DNA from: Acholeplasmataceae bacterium
GTDB taxonomy: Bacteria > Bacillota_I > Bacilli_A > Acholeplasmatales > Acholeplasmataceae
DNA: 64,000 bases
NCBI GenBank assembly: GCA_021108415.1
Contig: JAIOQX010000002.1
Location: forward strand, 310,001-374,000
Reading direction: 5' to 3'
The translations under genes and the position numbers were made by a program. A model generated the notes under the pieces. The model was not told the origin of the DNA and searched no databases. It saw nothing but the letters and a program-made list of their open reading frames with translations. The number at the start of each line of letters is the position of its first letter. Positions within the stretch are counted from its first letter, which is position 1. Below, piece by piece: positions 8,598-16,170 of the stretch.

Positions 8598-9224
8598 ATA
8601 GTGTTTTCTAGGATCTGGTCCTATTAAAACTTTTATATCTTTAAATCCTAAAGACTTTAAGATTTCTTTATAATAAGTTAAGGGTTTGATATATTGCGTT
8701 AACTTATAAATTTGAGAATCAACAATCACTTCATGATTAAGTGATGATTGTCTTCTTTTAATTGACCATTGATATTTAAACGGTTCATCTTCATCTTCAA
8801 CATATCCATCAAAATCTTCTAACACTGATGGTTTATACACATCAAAGATAAAACGACCATTTACAGTCAATCCATTTTTAATATGTGTAAATATACCTTT
8901 AATCCCTTTGAAAAAGTTCATGACATCAAAGAAGGAGACAACTACATCAACTTTTATAGGTAGGGCATCTCTTAGGTCATGATGATACAAAGGAGCTTTT
9001 AGATTTGCTGTTTTGAGTCTTTCTTGTGCTAAAGCTAACATGTGATCATCATTATCAATTCCAAGTGCATCTAAATTGTGCTTAAGTAGTTCTTCTAATA
9101 AATATCCACTACCACATCCAGCATCTAAAATGACATCATCTTTATTGATAAATGGTAATAAAAAGGTATAGATTTGTTCATAGTCTATATCATTCATCAA
9201 CTGGTCATATATATTCGAAAACAT
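8580..9224 (-). CDS. yqeM: Class I SAM-dependent methyltransferase YqeM
   Basis: The 214-residue protein has the Rossmann methyltransferase motif I VILDAGCGSGYLLEELL (about residues 30-46) and motif II ALGIDNDDHML. Its place directly after rsfS in the yqeG-yqeH-yqeK-rsfS cluster identifies it as the YqeM orthologue. The methyl acceptor is not known. The start overlaps the rsfS stop as TAATG. Confidence 0.85.
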   Translation of the reverse strand: MFSNIYDQLMNDIDYEQIYTFLLPFINKDDVILDAGCGSGYLLEELLKHNLDALGIDNDDHMLALAQERLKTANLKAPLYHHDLRDALPIKVDVVVSFFDVMNFFKGIKGIFTHIKNGLTVNGRFIFDVYKPSVLEDFDGYVEDEDEPFKYQWSIKRRQSSLNHEVIVDSQIYKLTQYIKPLTYYKEILKSLGFKDIKVLIGPDPRKHYIIASL

Positions 9225-9538
9225 TATTTAATCCTTTTTACATCCGTTAATCTTTTATCAAAACCATAGTATTGACGATCTTCTTCAGTAAACAGATGAA
9301 CAATCACTTCATGACAATCCACTAACACCCAAGTGCCACCCTTACCTTCCATATGTCTAATTTCATCTGCACCTAATGCTTTTTTTAAATGATTTACTGC
9401 AGCTGAACCTTGACGTTCATTTGTTGTACAAATGACGAAATAGTCATAAAAAGGGGATGATTTTTGAAAATCATAAACCGCTAAATCCTTTACCTTTAAA
9501 TTTTCTAATGCATCTATTATTTTATCTAATTTTTCCAT
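9224..9538 (-). CDS. rsfS: Ribosomal silencing factor RsfS
   Basis: The 104-residue protein matches RsfS/YqeL/Iojap over its full length. Visible family segments are YDFQKSSPFYDYFVICT, the NHLKKALGADEIRHMEGKG stretch and the WVLVDCHEVIVHLFTEEDRQ block with its conserved VDxxxxxVHxF pattern. RsfS binds uL14 and prevents joining of the ribosomal subunits in starvation. It overlaps yqeK upstream and yqeM downstream. Confidence 0.95.
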   Translation of the reverse strand: MEKLDKIIDALENLKVKDLAVYDFQKSSPFYDYFVICTTNERQGSAAVNHLKKALGADEIRHMEGKGGTWVLVDCHEVIVHLFTEEDRQYYGFDKRLTDVKRIK

Positions 9539-10094
9539 TATTTACCTCCATGTAATAAGCGTAAGCAATCAATTGCTCTTGACTTGGTTTTATATCTTGT
9601 CTTTCTAAATAATTGAGCGTTAACTCCATTGACTTTAAAACAGCTAGATCAATATCTTTTGCTGCTAGGTCATATAAAGCTTTGGTATCTATAAATATTC
9701 TGTTGGGTTCACAATAGTCTGATACAAAAACTATTTTCTCATATATTGACATATATGCTCTACCCCAAACATGTGATTTAATAGCCATTAAGATTTCTTC
9801 GTTTTTCACATTAAAATCTATCTCTAACTGCTTTGCAGCACTTAATGCATGGTAATTAACCGGATAATCTTTATACTTTATAATTTCTTGTTCTGTTAAT
9901 AATTTAATTTGATCTTCTATCGGATCATTTTTTGTATAGTCGTGATATAAACTTGCAATTGCTACAAAATTTTCATCTACGTTATAGATTTTAGCTAGTT
10001 TTATTGCTGTCTCATAGACACCAATGACATGTTCTAATCTTTTAGGATCATGTTTAAGTTTATTTTCTACTTGTTTTTTAATCTTGTTAATCAT
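9522..10094 (-). CDS. yqeK: HD-domain Ap4A hydrolase YqeK
   Basis: The 190-residue HD-domain protein begins with HDPKRLEHVIGVYETAI and carries the metal-binding pair in LYHDYTK (residues about 49-55). A further pattern HALSAAKQL resembles the third metal site. In Bacillus and Staphylococcus YqeK is a symmetrical diadenosine tetraphosphate hydrolase. It starts inside the end of yqeH (ATGA). In Bacillus nadD sits just upstream, but here nadD is missing from the cluster. Confidence 0.9.
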   Translation of the reverse strand: MINKIKKQVENKLKHDPKRLEHVIGVYETAIKLAKIYNVDENFVAIASLYHDYTKNDPIEDQIKLLTEQEIIKYKDYPVNYHALSAAKQLEIDFNVKNEEILMAIKSHVWGRAYMSIYEKIVFVSDYCEPNRIFIDTKALYDLAAKDIDLAVLKSMELTLNYLERQDIKPSQEQLIAYAYYMEVNNGKIR

Positions 10095-11116
10095 TTAAAT
10101 AATGCCTCCGACAAACTGATATGCATCCCTTTTGGATAAGTAACCTTGATGGTATTAGGTCCTAAAATGTGCATAAATCCGATATCTGCAAAAGTTATTT
10201 GCATTTTAGCATCTTTGATTTTAAAACTCTTTTGTTCATAAGCATCTACATAGATTTCAAAGTTTTTCTCTTTTTCACTAAGTAGTGCATCTATTTTTGT
10301 GAAATTTGTTTTATGAATGTTTAGCGTGTTTTTAACGTATAAAACAAGTGTTTGTGATTCTTGTGATGCAGTAATTGCGATAAGTCCTTCTAAAAATATT
10401 GTTTGATTCTCTCTTAATTGATAGATCTTTGGTTTAATCATTTCTAATGGAATAAGTTTCTTATAGGTTTGATAGGGCAGAAATTGATGCACATAGCCTT
10501 TTTGATAAAGTCCAGGCATATCATAGATTTGACGTTTACCTATATTTTTAATAAGCGCTTCTTGAGTCAATCCTGCTTTAGAGAATGCAAGTGCATGTAA
10601 ATCTTTTGTTAAAGCTTTAAATATCGTTGTCTTTCCAGAATTTTGAACGCCAATTAAGTACATATTTTTTTCTGATAAGTTTTGAATATAAACATCTAAA
10701 TTTTGTATATCATAAGGATTTTTTGCACTCATCATAATGATGTCATGATAAGGAATACGCATTAGTTTTGCTTTAATAATGATTTGTTTTAGCATATCAT
10801 CTAGATTTGTACTTCTTGGAAGTAGATCTATTTGATTGATTAAATAAACATATTTAATATTTGGTTCATATCTATAAACTGGATATGTAAATAACATATC
10901 TAGATGTAAAACTGAACTGACCATAAACACGACTGCATCTTGACTTAATTTAGGTAAGTCTTCAGGATGAAAATGCTCATTTACATCTCCGTAATGCTTT
11001 AATTTAAAACATGCCTGGCAGTAATCATGCTCAAGAGATAGGGCATAGCCTACTTTTTGTTCATCGTTGGTTTGAAGTGCTGCTCCACAACCTTTACATT
11101 TAGTGGTCATTGACAT
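10091..11116 (-). CDS. yqeH: Ribosome biogenesis GTPase YqeH
   Basis: The 341-residue protein has the N-terminal zinc-finger cysteines (CKGCG ... CQACF). The GTPase motifs are circularly permuted: G4 NQIDLLPR comes before G1 GVQNSGKTT and G3 DMPGL. This order is diagnostic of YqeH, which assists 30S assembly. It is a little shorter than the Bacillus protein. It overlaps yqeG by 17 bases and yqeK by 4, so the genes are translationally coupled. Confidence 0.95.
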   Translation of the reverse strand: MSMTTKCKGCGAALQTNDEQKVGYALSLEHDYCQACFKLKHYGDVNEHFHPEDLPKLSQDAVVFMVSSVLHLDMLFTYPVYRYEPNIKYVYLINQIDLLPRSTNLDDMLKQIIIKAKLMRIPYHDIIMMSAKNPYDIQNLDVYIQNLSEKNMYLIGVQNSGKTTIFKALTKDLHALAFSKAGLTQEALIKNIGKRQIYDMPGLYQKGYVHQFLPYQTYKKLIPLEMIKPKIYQLRENQTIFLEGLIAITASQESQTLVLYVKNTLNIHKTNFTKIDALLSEKEKNFEIYVDAYEQKSFKIKDAKMQITFADIGFMHILGPNTIKVTYPKGMHISLSEALFK

Positions 11117-11648
11117 ATGCTTCTAACCTACTTTGATATAATTTTGGATATTTCTTGCTAATTTTCTTTAATACATGTTTTTCAATCTTTCGATTAAATT
11201 GAGTGATTTTTCGATCTGATTTGCGTTTTACACTCTTTATTAACGATACTTTTAAACCAGTGCGATGTGCACCCAATACATCAGTCATAATTTGATCACC
11301 AATCACCATAACTTCTTTAGGATTAGATTTACTTAATTTTAAAGCTTTGCGAAATCCAGTTTTTAAAGGTTTAACTGAGTGATAAACATACTTAAAGTCA
11401 GTATCTTTTAGTGCATTTGAGACTCTCTTATATCCACTATTTGACAAAATAACTAATTTAAATGATTTTGAAAGCTCATTTAAAAATGTAATTTGTGAAT
11501 CAGATAATTGATCTTCATCATAACTGATGATGGTATTATCTAAGTCAAAAAACAAGGTAGATATCCCTTGTTTGTTTAATGTTTGATATGGAATTTCAAA
11601 AATGGATTGATAATAAAAATCCGGAATGCATTTTTGATAAAGACCCAT
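11100..11648 (-). CDS. yqeG: HAD-family phosphatase YqeG
   Basis: The 182-residue protein is a HAD III A hydrolase of the YqeG family. The nucleophile motif is FFDLDNTII with both aspartates, motif II lies in LVILSNSG, and motif III is KEVMVIGDQIMTDVLG. Its place directly before yqeH is the usual one. The start overlaps the greA stop as TAATG, which joins the greA and yqe groups into one transcription unit. The substrate is unknown, although related proteins include mitochondrial PGP phosphatase. Confidence 0.92.
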   Translation of the reverse strand: MGLYQKCIPDFYYQSIFEIPYQTLNKQGISTLFFDLDNTIISYDEDQLSDSQITFLNELSKSFKLVILSNSGYKRVSNALKDTDFKYVYHSVKPLKTGFRKALKLSKSNPKEVMVIGDQIMTDVLGAHRTGLKVSLIKSVKRKSDRKITQFNRKIEKHVLKKISKKYPKLYQSRLEAYVNDH

Positions 11649-12157
11649 TAACTAATTTCCAATATTTTGATATCGAATATTTTTCCAGTATCTGTTTTAA
11701 CAGTAATTGTAGATCCGATAACATTTTTGTCTTCGCTTTCTTCTTTTTTACGCGCAAAATCCAATAAAGCTTTACCTATAGCAGATTCGACTGATATTTT
11801 ATTATCAAGCGGATCAACTTCTAAGCTACCTACTAGATGAAAGATTTTTTCTTCGTTGCGATCAACAAATAAAACTTTTACTGATTTACCAATATTAATT
11901 TTATCTTCTGCTGTTTTTCTAATCAGCTTAACGTTTTTAATAATCATTTCAATTTCTTGAATTCTAGATTCGATTCTTGCTTGTTCATTTCTTGCAGCAT
12001 CATAATCTGCATTTTCTGATAAGTCACCTTGTGCTCTAGCTTCTTTTAATGATTCTATATTTTCAGGTCTCTTAACTTCCTTTAAAAATTGTAATTCACT
12101 TTTTAGTTTATCAACACCTTCTTGGGTTAGTTGATATTGTTGTTGTTTGACAGCCAT
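11648..12157 (-). CDS. greA: Transcription elongation factor GreA
   Basis: The 169-residue protein has the N-terminal coiled coil (LTQEGVDKLKSELQFLKEVK) with the acidic tip in GDLSENADYDAAR, followed by a FKBP-like C-terminal domain. GreA enters the secondary channel of RNA polymerase and stimulates cleavage of backtracked transcripts. It lies at the end of the yrr cluster as in Bacillus, although udk, which precedes it there, is replaced here by a YgjP-like gene. Confidence 0.96.
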   Translation of the reverse strand: MAVKQQQYQLTQEGVDKLKSELQFLKEVKRPENIESLKEARAQGDLSENADYDAARNEQARIESRIQEIEMIIKNVKLIRKTAEDKINIGKSVKVLFVDRNEEKIFHLVGSLEVDPLDNKISVESAIGKALLDFARKKEESEDKNVIGSTITVKTDTGKIFDIKILEIS

Positions 12158-12198
12158 AATATTCCTCCTTAAATTCCTTATCTATTATACCTTATTTT

Positions 12199-12858
12199 TT
12201 ATATTATTTCCATTTTTTTCAAGCGTTTTTGAATAACTTTGTGATTTATCATCATTTCATCAAGAACTTGATAAAATGCTTTTGAATGGTTAAACACTTT
12301 ATGATGTGCATATTCATGATAGATTACGTATTCTAAATATATCGGATCAAGTGTCGCAAGAAATGTGTTTAGTGTGATTTCTAGATTTTTCCTATGATAA
12401 CTTCCATATTTAGATTTTAAGTATTTATACTTATAAGGTAATGCTTCTATATCCACTTGTTTGAGTGTTAAAGCTATTCTATCTTTTAATATATCTGTCA
12501 TCTTAATCATTTCTTTTAGATATATTTTTTTCCTAACTTTTTGTATATCTATTTCTTTTGTTTTGCATATGATATGATCATCTTTAATTTCATATGCAAA
12601 CCTGCCAAAAACTATATCTAATTTATAGAATTTGCTCCATAATCTAATTTCATCTGGTTTAAATGACACTTTCCTTTGAAGTCTTTTATACAAGATGTCA
12701 AATTTATGTTCAATTAATATTGCAATATCTTTTTGACTCACATATTTGTTTGCAGTTACATAGATATAATCATCTTTGGCTCTAAAATATATGTTTTTAA
12801 TCTTTTTTCTCTCGATATGATAGGGGATAATACACCCATTTTTCTCTACTTGTTTCAT
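12199..12858 (-). CDS. YgjP-like metal-dependent hydrolase
   Basis: The 219-residue protein belongs to the YgjP/DUF45 family. The zinc motif is IYHEYAHHKV near residue 180, with a third ligand expected in the following FNHSKAFYQVL segment. An upstream SKYGSYHRKNLEITLN block matches the usual KTRWGSCS-like strand. Members have been described as metallohydrolases acting on nucleotides or as putative peptidases, and I cannot decide between these. It overlaps the upstream U32 gene as ATGA. Confidence 0.85.
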   Translation of the reverse strand: MKQVEKNGCIIPYHIERKKIKNIYFRAKDDYIYVTANKYVSQKDIAILIEHKFDILYKRLQRKVSFKPDEIRLWSKFYKLDIVFGRFAYEIKDDHIICKTKEIDIQKVRKKIYLKEMIKMTDILKDRIALTLKQVDIEALPYKYKYLKSKYGSYHRKNLEITLNTFLATLDPIYLEYVIYHEYAHHKVFNHSKAFYQVLDEMMINHKVIQKRLKKMEII

Positions 12859-14036
12859 ATGATTCTGCGAATCATTGCGTAAGCTTCAATCTTTTGATCA
12901 ACTTTAATCTTTAAGATTTGTTTTGGATGTCTTGCTGTATCTATTGGCTCATTTGATTCATCATACATTTCTTTAAGCTCAAATTCAAAACGGTTCCCAC
13001 TTGGATTAAAAACTTCTATCATCGCACCTATTTTAAAATGATTTCTTTGTTCGATAGTTGCGATATGATTAGTCTCATCATAGTCTACACCTAGACCGAT
13101 AAATAATTGCGATGGTTTTTCACTTCTTTGATTAAACAGTTGTTCCTCTACACCTGGTAGTCCTTCTAGATAACCGTGTGATGTCAATCTATTTTCTGCT
13201 TTCATCAAGTCATCATAATAAGGTGTAAAATCATCTATTTTTTTATCTATAGCATAAGTATCGATTAATCTTCGATACGTAGAGACGACTGTTGCGATGT
13301 AGTGTAGAGATTTCATACGACCTTCTATTTTTAGAGATGAAACTTGTGCATCTATTAAATATGGTAGTTGCTCTAATGCTTCTAAATCTTTACTTGACAT
13401 TGAAAACATCTGTTCACTGACTACTTGATCATCTTTGACTAACTCATAATTCCATCGACATGAATGCGCACATCCACCACGATTTGCATCACGATCCGTC
13501 ATGTTATCTGATAGAGAACATCGTCCTGAAAAACTCATACACATACCACCATGTATAAAAACCTCAACATCAGCTTTAGTTTTATGTGTTAATGATTTTA
13601 TTTGTTGTTTTGATAATTCTCTTGCCAGTACGACTCTTTTTACACCTTTATCATACCAATAATTAACCGCATCTGTATTGTATGCAGATTGTTGTGTCGA
13701 TAGATGTACTTCTAGACTCGTATGTTCTAATGCTTGATCGATAATATATGGTGAAGCAGAGATAATCGCATCAACATGAACACTTTCTAAATCTTTTAAG
13801 TATTCTAACACACCTTCTAGATCTTCATTATGCGGAATAATATTAGTAGTCACGTACACTTTTTTGCCTCTTTGATGCGCAAAGTCACAAGCTTCTTTAA
13901 TATCTTCGACTGTAAAATTGGATGCTCTTGCACGAAGTGAAAAATTAATCCCACCTATAAATACTGCATCAGCACCATACATTAAAGCAATCTTTAGTTT
14001 TTCTAAATCTCCAGCTGGAGCTAATAGTTCTACCAT
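12855..14036 (-). CDS. trhP: Peptidase U32 family tRNA hydroxylation protein (YrrO/TrhP type)
   Basis: The 393-residue U32 protein starts MVELLAPAGDLEKLKIAL and has the U32 signature around EVFIHGGMCMSFSGRCSLS. Further cysteines follow in NRGGCAHSCRWNYE and fit an iron-sulfur site. U32 proteins of this type (TrhP, Bacillus YrrO) hydroxylate wobble uridine 34 of tRNA using prephenate. The neighbouring trmR homologue would methylate the product to 5-methoxyuridine. The gene follows a shorter U32 paralogue, the same pair as yrrN-yrrO in Bacillus. Confidence 0.88.
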   Translation of the reverse strand: MVELLAPAGDLEKLKIALMYGADAVFIGGINFSLRARASNFTVEDIKEACDFAHQRGKKVYVTTNIIPHNEDLEGVLEYLKDLESVHVDAIISASPYIIDQALEHTSLEVHLSTQQSAYNTDAVNYWYDKGVKRVVLARELSKQQIKSLTHKTKADVEVFIHGGMCMSFSGRCSLSDNMTDRDANRGGCAHSCRWNYELVKDDQVVSEQMFSMSSKDLEALEQLPYLIDAQVSSLKIEGRMKSLHYIATVVSTYRRLIDTYAIDKKIDDFTPYYDDLMKAENRLTSHGYLEGLPGVEEQLFNQRSEKPSQLFIGLGVDYDETNHIATIEQRNHFKIGAMIEVFNPSGNRFEFELKEMYDESNEPIDTARHPKQILKIKVDQKIEAYAMIRRII

Positions 14037-14037
14037 G

Positions 14038-14919
14038 TTAAGACTCCTTTGTTTTATAAACAGTCTTTTTATAAAAGAATCCCGAATCCCAGTCTTCTTT
14101 ATATAAAGCTTTAATATCTTTAACTAATTTTTTATTTATACTCTTATTTTTATAAAGTTCCGATACTTTTTTTGCATATAGATCATCTTTAAAAATAGAA
14201 TCTATCACTAAATAATCCACATGATTTTCTAGTTGTTCTATATATTCAAGAGATGAAAATACTTTAGATCTAAATACATGTGTTCCAGCCATATCTTCTA
14301 AGATAGGATAGGGTTCATCTGATCTTTGTTCTTCAATTATTTTTAAATTTTGTTGATTATGAAATATATTATCTTGATTTTGATAATCCATAAAATTATT
14401 AATTAATTGTCTTTTTGAATAAAACATATTCAAATGACCATGTCCAACCATAAATAAATTAATTTCTTTATGTTCAGATATTTCTAAGACATCAGATAAG
14501 GTAATCTCTTTTGCGACATAAGCTCCAAAGATACCATCTTTTTTTAAGAAGTTAAAATCATATTTATTGGTTAAAAGCGTTTCTGGATTATAAATAGCTT
14601 TATTGCTCAAGTTTTTAGATTTTAATCTCATTACTGAACCTATATCTGCAACAATAATACCATTCAAATTATTAGTGTCTAATTGATCTAAAAACACACT
14701 AAATTGATCCAACAATTCATCATCTAACATTTGATTGGCTTGTAGGAATATCTCTTTATCTAATGATACAGCAAGTTTTATAGCTTGATTGATTTCATCA
14801 ATAGTAAAAGAATGGGTTAATCTAGTCCCAAATCTTTCATTACCTAAGATAAAACCATCCACTGTTAAAGATAGATTATTTATATTATTTAGATCATATA
14901 ATGTTGTAAGATATTTCAT
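14038..14919 (-). CDS. yrrN: U32 family protein, YrrN type
   Basis: The 293-residue protein has the N-terminal half of the U32 fold, with VDGFILGNERFGTRLTHSF and the FMVGHGHLNMFYSKRQLIN segment where YrrO has its cysteine-rich signature. The cysteines are absent here, so it is probably the non-catalytic partner or a specificity subunit of tRNA hydroxylation. It lies between trmR and trhP with no gap (stop and start adjoin), as in the Bacillus yrrM-yrrN-yrrO order. Confidence 0.8.
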   Translation of the reverse strand: MKYLTTLYDLNNINNLSLTVDGFILGNERFGTRLTHSFTIDEINQAIKLAVSLDKEIFLQANQMLDDELLDQFSVFLDQLDTNNLNGIIVADIGSVMRLKSKNLSNKAIYNPETLLTNKYDFNFLKKDGIFGAYVAKEITLSDVLEISEHKEINLFMVGHGHLNMFYSKRQLINNFMDYQNQDNIFHNQQNLKIIEEQRSDEPYPILEDMAGTHVFRSKVFSSLEYIEQLENHVDYLVIDSIFKDDLYAKKVSELYKNKSINKKLVKDIKALYKEDWDSGFFYKKTVYKTKES

Positions 14920-15480
14920 TTAATCATTCACCCTTTTTGTGATGCTCATTCCATCACCTATATCATAAAATTGTGTATCATACAGATCATGCTCTTTTAA
15001 GAATACTTTAAATTCATTAATTTTTCTAATTAATTGCCTTGTATTTCTATTGACCTTGTTTGGATCAAGATGATGAAAATTAAGATTATCACAAACAATC
15101 ACGCCACCTTTTTTTAAAAATGGTGAAAACTTATCAAAAAACTTTTGATATTGTGCTTTAGCTGCATCGATAAATATCATATCATATTGATCAAGTTTTT
15201 GATCATAGATAAGTGCATCTCCACAGATTAATGAAATATGTTTTTGATAAGACTTAAAATTTTCTTTTGCTTGTACAATCATCTTCTCATTTCTTTCAAA
15301 AGTCGTCACTTTACAGCCTTGTTCAGCCATAAAAATGGCACTATAACCAATAGCGGTCCCAATTTCTAAAACATTTTTTATATGATAATCGTCTATGACA
15401 TCTTTTAAAAACAAAAGCCCATCATCACAAATAATGGGTATGCTATGGTCTTTTGCATATTGTTTTAAACTTTTAAGCAT
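14920..15480 (-). CDS. trmR: tRNA 5-hydroxyuridine methyltransferase TrmR (YrrM)
   Basis: The 186-residue O-methyltransferase has motif I VLEIGTAIGYSAIFMAEQG and the metal-binding region MIFIDAAKAQYQKFF ... VIVCDNLNF. It belongs to the COMT-like family that contains TrmR, which makes 5-methoxyuridine at position 34 of tRNA. The context with two U32 proteins supports that role over a catechol-type function. Its start overlaps the end of yrzB as TAATG. Confidence 0.88.
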   Translation of the reverse strand: MLKSLKQYAKDHSIPIICDDGLLFLKDVIDDYHIKNVLEIGTAIGYSAIFMAEQGCKVTTFERNEKMIVQAKENFKSYQKHISLICGDALIYDQKLDQYDMIFIDAAKAQYQKFFDKFSPFLKKGGVIVCDNLNFHHLDPNKVNRNTRQLIRKINEFKVFLKEHDLYDTQFYDIGDGMSITKRVND

Positions 15481-15746
15481 TATTCGTTTTCTTCTGCCTC
15501 TAATTCATCAAAGAATTTTTCTAAAACTTCATCAAGCATTTCCCATTCTTCATCAGTTTCGATATCTAAAAATGTGCCTTCAGATTCATCTTTAGTATCT
15601 GGTACATATTGTGCAGCAGAAATTTCTTTTGAATCCATAAATTCAAAAATCACGTATTTCTTTCCTTGATGTTCGTGAGTTAATATAATTTCACAAACCG
15701 TTTCATTTCCATCTTCACCAACTAGGGTTAATTTGTTATCATCCAT
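15480..15746 (-). CDS. yrzB: DUF1292 protein YrzB
   Basis: The 88-residue acidic protein matches DUF1292, with LTLVGEDGNETVCEIILTHE, the KKYVIFEF strand and an acidic C-terminal DEEWEMLDEVLEKFFDEL helix. The family is conserved between ruvX and the yrrM genes in Firmicutes, and its function is unknown. It sits between ruvX and trmR with nearly no spacing. Confidence 0.85.
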   Translation of the reverse strand: MDDNKLTLVGEDGNETVCEIILTHEHQGKKYVIFEFMDSKEISAAQYVPDTKDESEGTFLDIETDEEWEMLDEVLEKFFDELEAEENE

Positions 15747-15747
15747 T

Positions 15748-16170
15748 TTAATGATCTCCTTTATTATCTAAATAGTTTTGCAGTATCAGTACTGCAGCTA
15801 ATTCATCTTTTTTTTGTTTTTGTTTATTTCTTTTTTCTTTTCCTTTGGCCATCGCCATAAGCGCTGATTTTGTGGATAATCTTTCATCCCAAAGGATCAC
15901 GTTAACTTCTCTTTTATCTAAGATTAAAGTTTTCATGTCTTGACTTATTTTACCACGAATACCGATATCATTGTTCATATGTTTTGGTAAACCTAAAATG
16001 ACATCAGTTATTTTTTCTTGATCAACAGTTTGACAGATCATTTCAGCTGCTATCTCATATTCATTTTCAATAAACCTATCTGTTTTATAGGTGTGTGCAA
16101 TAATACCAGATTCGCTGATTGCATATCCGATTGTCTTACTCCCTAAATCAATTCCTAAATATTTTTTCAT
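15748..16170 (-). CDS. ruvX: Holliday junction resolvase-like / pre-16S rRNA nuclease RuvX (YqgF)
   Basis: The 140-residue RNase H-fold protein has the YqgF motifs YLGIDLGSKTIGYA, VILGLPKHMNND and LWDERLSTKSA, with the three acidic metal ligands in place. YqgF is involved in 5' maturation of 16S rRNA and was first described as a putative Holliday junction resolvase. It starts inside the end of alaS (ATGA). The small ireB gene that separates them in many Firmicutes is missing. Confidence 0.93.
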   Translation of the reverse strand: MKKYLGIDLGSKTIGYAISESGIIAHTYKTDRFIENEYEIAAEMICQTVDQEKITDVILGLPKHMNNDIGIRGKISQDMKTLILDKREVNVILWDERLSTKSALMAMAKGKEKRNKQKQKKDELAAVLILQNYLDNKGDH

